In this document: one piece after another, positions 56,119 through 64,000 of the stretch | How the letters are laid out: each line of letters begins with the position of its first letter | How positions within the stretch are numbered: position 1 is the stretch's first letter | Source of the DNA: Allostella vacuolata | GTDB taxonomy: Bacteria > Pseudomonadota > Alphaproteobacteria > ATCC43930 > Allostellaceae | Length of the DNA: 64,000 bases | Direction of reading: 5' to 3' | Assembly: GCA_006739055.1 (NCBI GenBank) | Contig: AP019702.1 | Location: 620,501-684,500, forward strand | Notes under the pieces: generated by a model | What the model was told of the DNA's origin: nothing | Databases searched by the model: none | What the model saw: the letters and a program-made list of their open reading frames with translations, nothing else | Translations under genes and position numbers: made by a program

Positions 56119-56768
56119 GCCTCAGGGCGTTCCCGTGCTGCGCGGATCCGGGTGGCGGAGGCCGGGTGAAGCGGCATCGTCACGAAGGTCCAGGCCGGGG
56201 CCGGCCGATCCGCGAGCGAGCGGGCCGCCGATGCCGGGACGCGATGCCGGCCGTACCGGCGCGCCGCCAGACCCGAAAGCGCGCCTAAAGCATAGGAAGG
56301 CCGGTCGAACACCGCAACTGGCAGGCTTTCGAAGATCGTATTCCACCGCTTCCAGCGACGAATCTGCCGCAGGTTGTCCGCACCCATCAGCCAGACGAAG
56401 CGCGCGTGCGGGAAGCGCCGCAGCAGGGCCGACAGGGTGTCGGCGGTGTAGCGGGTGCTGAACCAGCCCTCGATGTCGGTCACCCGGATCGCCGGGTGGC
56501 GGGCGACGCGCCGTGCCTCGGCCAGCCGATCGGCCAGCGGCGCCATGTCCCGGCTCGCCTTCAGGGGGTTCTGCGGCGAGACCAGCCACCACACCTGGTC
56601 GAGCCCGAGCCGCTTCAGCGCCCACAGCGACAGATGGCGGTGGCCCGCATGGGCCGGGTTGAACGAGCCGCCGAGCAGGCCGACCCGCTGCCGTCCTGGG
56701 TCGAGCGCCGCCGGCCGGTCCGGCCGGCCGCGCTCATGGGCGGAGCTGGCCGCTGCCGCGCACGACAT
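56070..56768 (-). CDS. nadD: Nicotinate-nucleotide adenylyltransferase
   Basis: 232 residues. [20 protein letters not shown] contains the GxFxPxHxGH nucleotidyltransferase motif, and SATRIRAA near the C terminus is the ISST/R-like second motif. VSPQNPLK and [10 protein letters not shown] are NadD hallmarks. Makes nicotinate adenine dinucleotide in NAD synthesis. ATG at 56768 overlaps proA by 35 bp; the first 27 residues are not conserved. Confidence 0.92.
   Translation of the reverse strand: MSCAAAASSAHERGRPDRPAALDPGRQRVGLLGGSFNPAHAGHRHLSLWALKRLGLDQVWWLVSPQNPLKASRDMAPLADRLAEARRVARHPAIRVTDIEGWFSTRYTADTLSALLRRFPHARFVWLMGADNLRQIRRWKRWNTIFESLPVAVFDRPSYALGALSGLAARRYGRHRVPASAARSLADRPAPAWTFVTMPLHPASATRIRAARERPEACPAPLANRAQQEVAP
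56081..56086 (-). promoter_or_regulatory. Shine-Dalgarno site pointing at an ATA start of rsfS
   Basis: Perfect AGGAGG on the minus strand, seven bases before ATA at 56073-56071. The ATA overlaps the nadD stop TAA exactly as ATG overlaps TGA at other junctions in this window. Confidence 0.5.
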
Positions 56769-58019
56769 ACTTGTAGGAGGTCAGCTGCTCGGTTCCGACC
56801 GGCCCGCGGGCATGCAGCTTGTCGGTGGAGATGCCGATCTCCGCCCCCATGCCGAACTCGCCGCCGTCGGTGAACTGGGTCGAGGCGTTGTGCAGGACGA
56901 CCGCGCTGTCCACCGCCGACAGGAAGCGGCGGGCGGCACCCTCGTCGGCGGTGACGATGGCATCGGTGTGGTGGGAGCCGTAGCGGTTGACATGGTCGAC
57001 CGCCCCTTCGACCCCGTCCACCACCCGGGCGGCGATGATCGCGTCGAGATACTCGGTCGTCCAGTCGGCCTCGCCGGCCGGCACGACGCGCGGGTCGACC
57101 GCCTGCACGGCGGCGTCGCCGCGCACCTCGCAGCCGCCATCGAGCAGGTCGCGGACGATCGGCGCCAGGTGGGTCGCGGCGGCGCGGCGGTCGACCAGCA
57201 GCGTCTCGGCCGCCCCGCACACGCCGGTGCGGCGCAGCTTGGCGTTGCCGACGATGGCGCGCGCCATCGCCAGGTCGGCGGCGCCGTCGACATAGACATG
57301 GCAGTTGCCGTCGAGGTGGCGGATGACCGGGACCCGGCTCTCGCGGATCACCCGCTCGATCAGCCCGCGGCCGCCGCGCGGCACGATCACGTCGATCACG
57401 CCCGACATGCCGAGCAGGATGCCGACGGCGGCGCGGTCGGCGGTCGGGACCATCTGCACGGCCGCGGCCGGCAGGCCCGCCTCGGCGAGGCCGGCATGGA
57501 GGGCCGCCAGGATGGCGCGCGAGGAGCGGAAGCTCTCCGACCCCGGCCGCAGCACGGCGGCATTGCCGGACTTGAGGCACAGGCCGGCCGCATCGGCGGT
57601 GACGTTGGGCCGGCTCTCGAAGATGATGCCGATGACGCCGAGGGGGACCCGGACCCGGGCGATGCGGAGGCCGTTGGGCCGGGTCCATTCCGCCAGCGTG
57701 TCGCCGATCGGGTCGGGCAGGGCGGCCACGTCCTCCAGCCCGCGGGCCATCGCCTCGATCCGCCCGGGGTCGAGCAGCAGCCGGTCGATCATTGCCGACG
57801 ACAGGCCGGCCGCGCGCGCGTCCGCCAGGTCGGCCTGGTTGGCGGCCAGGATCGCGGCCTCGGCCGCGCGGATCCCGGCGGCGGCCGCCCGCAGCGCCCG
57901 GTCCTTGGCCTCGGTCGGCGTCGTCGCCAGTGCCAGCGCAGCCGCCCGGGCGTCCCGCCCGAGCGCGGCCATCCGCGCCTCCAGATCCTCGGTCGTATCG
58001 CGGGCGATCGGCAGGGCGG

Positions 58020-58023
<4 letters not shown>
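56734..58023 (-). CDS. proA: Gamma-glutamyl phosphate reductase
   Basis: 429 residues, aldehyde-dehydrogenase fold. The catalytic Cys lies in [48 protein letters not shown] and [28 protein letters not shown] are diagnostic. Second step of proline synthesis. The GTG start at 58023 overlaps the proB stop (GTGA), so the two enzymes, which pass a labile intermediate, are translationally coupled. Confidence 0.95.
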
Positions 58024-60346
<2,323 letters not shown>

Positions 60347-60353
60347 TCAAAGG

Positions 60354-60390
60354 AAAAAGGGGGGAACGGCCCAGCCGTTCCCCCCTCTTT
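60354..60390 (-). terminator. Rho-independent terminator after rpmA
   Basis: A perfect 12-bp stem (GGGGGGAACGGC/GCCGTTCCCCCC, 60359-60385) with a 3-nt loop, followed on the minus strand by five T. A T-rich run on the other side makes it potentially bidirectional. It would cap the rplU-rpmA transcript and limit read-through into obgE. Confidence 0.88.
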
Positions 60391-60414
60391 TCGTGCGGGT
60401 CGGTGGGCGGGCCG

Positions 60415-60690
60415 TTACTCGGCCGCGATTGCCTCGAGCGCCACCGGGACCACCGAGATCAGGGTCTTGCCATGGTGCACGCCGAACGAGACGTGGCCAT
60501 CGGTCAGCGCGAACAGCGTATGGTCGCGGCCCATCCCGACATGCTCGCCGGCATGGAACTTGGTTCCCCGCTGGCGGACCAGAATGTTGCCGGCCAGGAC
60601 GTGCTGGCCGCCGAAGCGCTTGACGCCGAGGCGTCGGCCGGCGGAATCGCGGCCGTTGCGCGAACTGCCGCCTGCTTTCTTGTGTGCCAT
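60415..60690 (-). CDS. rpmA: 50S ribosomal protein L27
   Basis: 91 residues. The N terminus [28 protein letters not shown] is the invariant L27 start that reaches the peptidyl-transferase centre. [28 protein letters not shown] completes the domain. Lies 13 bp after rplU. Confidence 0.97.
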   Translation of the reverse strand: MAHKKAGGSSRNGRDSAGRRLGVKRFGGQHVLAGNILVRQRGTKFHAGEHVGMGRDHTLFALTDGHVSFGVHHGKTLISVVPVALEAIAAE

Positions 60691-60703
60691 CGTGGATCCT
60701 CCG

Positions 60704-61015
60704 TCAGGCGGCGATGCCGGTGATCTTCAAGACCGTCTGCATCTGGCGATGCCCACGCTTGCGGCGATAGTTCTGGCGCCGCTTCTTCTTGAAGATGATG
60801 ACCTTGTCGCCCTTGCCCTGGCTGACCACTTCGGCCGTCACGGCGGCTCCGGCGATCAGGGGGCTGCCGATGGTGATGCCGGCCTCGCCGCCGACCATCA
60901 GCACGTCGCCGAGGGTGATCGCGGAGCCGGGTTCGGCTTCGAGCTTCTCGACGACGATGACGTCGTCCTTGGCGACTTTGTATTGCTTGCCGCCGGTTCG
61001 GATGACTGCGTACAT
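60704..61015 (-). CDS. rplU: 50S ribosomal protein L21
   Basis: 103 residues. [26 protein letters not shown] at the start and [21 protein letters not shown] near the end are diagnostic L21 blocks. First gene of the rplU-rpmA transcript, with a sigma-70-like promoter and a short structured leader just upstream. Confidence 0.97.
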   Translation of the reverse strand: MYAVIRTGGKQYKVAKDDVIVVEKLEAEPGSAITLGDVLMVGGEAGITIGSPLIAGAAVTAEVVSQGKGDKVIIFKKKRRQNYRRKRGHRQMQTVLKITGIAA

Positions 61016-61046
61016 GGCCAGTTAGGCTCGTCTCGACAATGATTGC

Positions 61047-61068
61047 GGGCGACCCGTGGGGACCGCCC
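61047..61068 (-). other. Leader hairpin of rplU
   Basis: GGGCGGTCCCCACGGGTCGCCC on the minus strand has outer GGGCG/CGCCC arms and inner partial pairing. It lies between the predicted transcription start (near 61073) and the rplU ATG, where ribosomal-protein leaders often carry autogenous control. Function is inferred only from position. Confidence 0.35.
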
Positions 61069-61079
61069 GGAAGCGCGGC

Positions 61080-61107
61080 ACTATAGCCACGACGAAGCGG
61101 GAGTCAA
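61080..61107 (-). promoter_or_regulatory. Promoter of rplU-rpmA
   Basis: TTGACT (61107-61102) and TATAGT (61085-61080) on the minus strand are separated by 16 bp, the best sigma-70-like match seen in this window. The -35 hexamer overlaps the last bases of the upstream glycosyltransferase gene (stop at 61104). Confidence 0.7.
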
Positions 61108-62147
61108 TCGCTACGTCCAAGTCCCTTGGCTTTGTCCCGGCCGGCGGCGGCCATCCGTGCGGCATCGGCAACCCGTCCAAGCGTCGGCTCGCGATTGATC
61201 CGCGCCAGCTCCTCCTCCGTCAGCCATGCCGGCTCGTAGCCGGCCCGGCATAGCTCCTCCCGCTGCATCAGCATGGCATCGAGCACGCCGCCGATCGCGG
61301 TCAGTACCAGGGTCCGTACATCGGCGATTCGCTCAGGCGGCAGCAAGTCGTTGCGCGCGGCGTATTCGAGGTCTCGGATCATGGCGCGCATGACGCCCAG
61401 ACGATGCAGCCGAATTCCGAAACGCCCGGCCGCGGGAAGGTGGATGTCCCAGAGCCGATGGGTCCATTGCCCGGCGTGGCGACCGCACTGCAGCAGCGGC
61501 CGCGGGTCGAACCAGGCCCCGCCCAGCAGCGCTGCCCGGAACGGCTGCAGCGCGTCGTGGCCGATGGCGAGGTAGGAGGAGTCCAGCGGCGGGAAGAGCT
61601 CGTAGATGCGGCGGTCCAGCGCGTAGCGCGCGCCGGCCAGCATGCCCGGGTTGCGCTCGACCAGCTTCCGCAGCGGGATCCAGCCCTCCGCGACGTCCGG
61701 CGGCATGGTCTCTTCGAACTGCTCCTTGTCGGTCTTCCAGACGACGCGGCTCGAGACGAGCGACGCGCCGGTCCGGTGGTGGATGTCCCGCAGCTCGGCG
61801 AGGCGCCGGGGATAGGACACGTCGTCGCCGTGGGCCTGCACCAGCAGCCGGCCCGAGGCGGCTGCCACCAGGGCGCCCAGATGGTCGATCTTCAGGCGCC
61901 GCGTCGTCCGCAGGACCCGGACATGATGGGGACCGCGCCACGCGTCCAGGGTGCGGCACACGACTTCCAGGGTGCGGTCGCTCGACTGATCGTCCGAGAT
62001 CAGGATTTCGGCAACACAATCCTGCTGGCCCAGGACCGAGGCCACGGCGGCACCGACCATGGTCTCCGTGTTGCGCACCGGCATCAGGACCGACAGTTCG
62101 GCCGGCCGGTCGCCCGGCCGCTGCACCAGAGGCTCCAGCAGGTTCAT
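61104..62147 (-). CDS. Family 2 glycosyltransferase
   Basis: 347 residues. AELSVLMPVRNTETMVGAAVASVLGQQDCVAEILISDDQSSDRT is the GT2 nucleotide-binding start; VQAHGDDVSYPRRL gives the metal-binding GDD/DxD-type site. The C-terminal 150 residues are not assignable. ATG at 62147 overlaps the upstream stop as TGATG. Probably acts on a surface polysaccharide or a glycosylated metabolite; its link to the gene before it is unknown. Confidence 0.82.
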   Translation of the reverse strand: MNLLEPLVQRPGDRPAELSVLMPVRNTETMVGAAVASVLGQQDCVAEILISDDQSSDRTLEVVCRTLDAWRGPHHVRVLRTTRRLKIDHLGALVAAASGRLLVQAHGDDVSYPRRLAELRDIHHRTGASLVSSRVVWKTDKEQFEETMPPDVAEGWIPLRKLVERNPGMLAGARYALDRRIYELFPPLDSSYLAIGHDALQPFRAALLGGAWFDPRPLLQCGRHAGQWTHRLWDIHLPAAGRFGIRLHRLGVMRAMIRDLEYAARNDLLPPERIADVRTLVLTAIGGVLDAMLMQREELCRAGYEPAWLTEEELARINREPTLGRVADAARMAAAGRDKAKGLGRSD

Positions 62148-63052
62148 CAGGCTTTGCTCACTTCCTGAGTGGCGGGCATAGCCGCCCGGTAGGCGGGAAA
62201 GTAGCTTCCGGCCGCGCCTTGTTCCGATGCAAGGCCGGCATAGAGGTCGGGGCGGACGATCGCGGTCAGCAGGAAGGTCGGGCGGGTATGGCTCGCCCAG
62301 CGGGCCTTGAAGTGCCCGATGCCGGGCCCGTCGGGCCCGTCCGGCGCGCCCCCCATGTAGACCGGCCCGTCGGCGGCCCAGTGCCGCGCGACATGGTCCA
62401 TGAGCAGGTATGCCGGCCCGGTCGCGATGGTGTCCTCGTCGACCAGGAGATGTAGAAGATGGGTCTCGCCGGCGTCGCGGGCGGCGACGATCAGGGCGCC
62501 GATCGTGCCCTGGGCGCGGGCCGCCAGGGCGCGCATGCCGGGAAGGGCGAGGACGGCCGGGAAATGCCCGGGCGCCATCCGGGTCATGGGGCTCATCCGG
62601 CGGCGCGCCTGCAGGCGCTGGTGCAGGCGCGTGGCCACCGCCGCGGCCTCGGTCGGATCGGGCGCCGTGTCGATGTCCCAGTGGCGTGTCGCGACGGAGA
62701 GATTGCGCCGGGAGCGGGCGCCCAGCCCGGGGACATGGCCCGGGGCGATCACGAAATGGGGCTTGAGCGGCACCACCAGGAAGTCGCCGGCTGCCGCGGC
62801 GAGGGGGGCGACATCCGCGTCGGGCCGGATCACGCCGGTGAAGCTGACGGCTCCCAGCGCCAGCAGCTCGGCCATGGCATTGGGCAGCCGCCGCGGGTCG
62901 GGTGCGCTGGCATAGGGCCATGGGCCCAGCGCGTCGTGGTGCTGCGTGCCGGGAATGGGGCGCACGAATATGCCGTGCGGCAAGGATTCGAGGCGCCGCG
63001 CATGCCCGAGATGCGCCAGGGTTTTGAGATAGCGGATGTCGTCGAAGACCAT
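62147..63052 (-). CDS. Uncharacterised protein, possibly GNAT-like acyltransferase
   Basis: 301 residues, not confidently recognised. It has alternating beta-strand-like segments (GDFLVVPLKPHFVIAPG, THLLHLLVDEDTIATGPAYLLMDHVARHWAADGPVYMGGAP) and FKARW near the C terminus, reminiscent of the GNAT/FemAB-type fold, where a strand is followed by a helix leading to a late K-x-x-W. No signal peptide or membrane segment. ATG at 63052 lies 14 bp from the soxG stop, so it is likely co-transcribed with sox genes and coupled to the glycosyltransferase. Confidence 0.6.
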   Translation of the reverse strand: MVFDDIRYLKTLAHLGHARRLESLPHGIFVRPIPGTQHHDALGPWPYASAPDPRRLPNAMAELLALGAVSFTGVIRPDADVAPLAAAAGDFLVVPLKPHFVIAPGHVPGLGARSRRNLSVATRHWDIDTAPDPTEAAAVATRLHQRLQARRRMSPMTRMAPGHFPAVLALPGMRALAARAQGTIGALIVAARDAGETHLLHLLVDEDTIATGPAYLLMDHVARHWAADGPVYMGGAPDGPDGPGIGHFKARWASHTRPTFLLTAIVRPDLYAGLASEQGAAGSYFPAYRAAMPATQEVSKA

Positions 63053-63065
63053 CGCCGACCATACA

Positions 63066-63593
63066 TCAGAGATCGAGGCCCCGCGCGGCCGCCAGCAGCC
63101 AGTCCGCGAGCCACGGGCCGGCCGCGCGGTCCACATGCAGGTGGAAGAGCGGCGCGTCCAGCAGCGGCCCGGCATCGGCCAGGTAGAGCGCGGCGTCGAC
63201 CCGGCCGAACAGCGTGCGCACCACCCGGCCGGCCGGGAAGACTGCGGGATGCAGGTCGATGCCGGTGCCGACCGCGAGTAGCTCGCGGGCACGGCGGCCC
63301 TCGACCGCCAGCACGAGGCGGGCGTCGGTCACCTCCAGGGCGGGCAGGCGCTCCAGGGCCAGGTCGGCCTCGCGGTCCCCCGATTCGGCGAGCCAGGTGG
63401 TGGGGCCGAGCCACAGGCAGCGGGCGGCGTCGCTCTCGGTCGAACTGCAGGGCCGCGCCGGCAGGCGGGTGCCGAAGGTCCAGCGCACCTCGTCGGCGAA
63501 GACGGCGTCGTCGGCCCGTCCGCGCAGGAGGAGGCGCCGGCAGGCGGGTGCCTCGTCGACATGCAGGTCGGGCAGGGCGATCCGCAGCGTCAT
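63066..63593 (-). CDS. soxG: Sarcosine oxidase, gamma subunit
   Basis: 175 residues. The pattern RCLWLGPTTWLAESGD, VTDARLVLAVEGRRARELLAVGTGIDLHPAVFPAGRVVRTLFGRVDAALYL and FHLHVDRA matches the SoxG subunit of heterotetrameric sarcosine oxidase, which oxidises sarcosine to glycine and one-carbon tetrahydrofolate. ATG at 63593 overlaps the soxA stop (ATGA). The soxB and soxD genes would lie upstream, beyond the window. Confidence 0.88.
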   Translation of the reverse strand: MTLRIALPDLHVDEAPACRRLLLRGRADDAVFADEVRWTFGTRLPARPCSSTESDAARCLWLGPTTWLAESGDREADLALERLPALEVTDARLVLAVEGRRARELLAVGTGIDLHPAVFPAGRVVRTLFGRVDAALYLADAGPLLDAPLFHLHVDRAAGPWLADWLLAAARGLDL

Positions 63594-64000
63594 CGCAGGC
63601 GGCTTCCGTCGGGGTCGACGAAGACGGGCGGGACGATGCGGGCGCTGAGCCGGCGTCCGAGGTCGTCGACCGTCACCGTCTCGTCCATGCGGCTCCGCCC
63701 GTCGCGCACCATGGCGAGGCCGATCGCGCGGCCCAGCGCCGGGCTCCAGCAGGCCGACGAGACATGGCCGTCGCTGCCCTCGCCGGTCGCGACGACATGG
63801 GCGCCGGCGGCCAGGACGGCGTCGGCGGCCTCCGGCAGCAGGCCGACCAGCTGCAGGCGGCCGCGGCGCACCGCATCCGGCCGCTGCATCGACCGCCGCC
63901 CGACGAAGTCGTCGCCGCGCCGTCCGGCCGCGTCGAAGCCGATGTCGGCCGGATAGGTCGTGCCGTCGGTGTCGGCGCCGACATGCAGGTAGCCCTTCTC
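63590..64000 (-). CDS. soxA: Sarcosine oxidase, alpha subunit (3' end)
   Basis: The C-terminal 136 residues only; the gene continues past the window edge. EKGYLHVGADTDGTTYPADIGFD at the visible start and DFVGRRSM belong to the tetrahydrofolate-binding aminomethyltransferase-like domain at the C terminus of SoxA. GHVSSACWSPALGRAIGLAMV is a further family block. Followed by soxG with a 4-bp overlap. Confidence 0.9.
   Translation of the reverse strand, partial: EKGYLHVGADTDGTTYPADIGFDAAGRRGDDFVGRRSMQRPDAVRRGRLQLVGLLPEAADAVLAAGAHVVATGEGSDGHVSSACWSPALGRAIGLAMVRDGRSRMDETVTVDDLGRRLSARIVPPVFVDPDGSRLR

Overview
The window is GC-rich, densely coding chromosomal DNA from what looks like a free-living alphaproteobacterium, probably of Rhodospirillales type. 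The lineage call rests on gene order: rplU-rpmA-obgE-proB-proA-nadD-rsfS-rlmH and gpmI-envC-ctpA-rppH are both typical alphaproteobacterial strings. An FNR/FixK-type box, a canonical sigma-54 promoter and the abundance of ABC importers for organic nitrogen compounds fit. No rRNA, tRNA, CRISPR array or phage was found.

Region by region. Positions 1-10360 hold four tandem family-5 solute-binding proteins (the first cut by the window edge), then one set of two permeases and two ATPases (DppBCDF type). Positions 10544-15095 encode a phosphorelay: a membrane hybrid histidine kinase with two receivers, a single-domain receiver, and an HPt-receiver-diguanylate cyclase. Next come a universal stress protein behind an FNR-like box and a PfkB sugar kinase (15250-17020). 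On the minus strand at 17022-21292 is a second family-5 importer without ATPases plus a Cys-cluster YkgJ protein; pyrE and two related glycosyltransferases follow (21330-23581). Positions 23746-25640 hold thpR, a CobB-type sirtuin and a uracil-DNA-glycosylase-family gene, then a cysteine hydrolase and a LysR regulator. A dgdA-like dialkylglycine decarboxylase faces its LysR regulator (27182-29460).

Positions 29457-39506 form a nitrogen-scavenging unit. An AtzG-like small protein, an AtzE-type amidase and an AtzF-type allophanate hydrolase lie on the minus strand. A GntR regulator and a complete family-5 importer lie on the plus strand, and the importer is preceded by a sequence matching the sigma-54 promoter consensus. 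The region is bounded on both sides by copies of a 101-bp palindromic repeat. The right-hand copy (39532-40778) is interrupted by an IS5/IS903-type insertion sequence with 17-bp perfect ends and a 9-bp target duplication.

The right third carries the housekeeping strings on the minus strand: gpmI-envC-ctpA-rppH-metallopeptidase-GNAT (40835-46474) and rplU-...-rlmH (55158-61015). They are separated by accessory genes (46564-55144): a class-III aminotransferase, a polyamine-type ABC importer, a LuxR regulator, a decayed TumE/HTH pair broken by a 7-bp tandem duplication, and an enolase-superfamily enzyme. The window ends with a glycosyltransferase, an unidentified protein, soxG and the 3' end of soxA (61104-64000).

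ATGA, GTGA and TGATG stop/start overlaps are common throughout, so most genes sit in translationally coupled operons. Several starts are GTG or TTG, and rsfS may use ATA.
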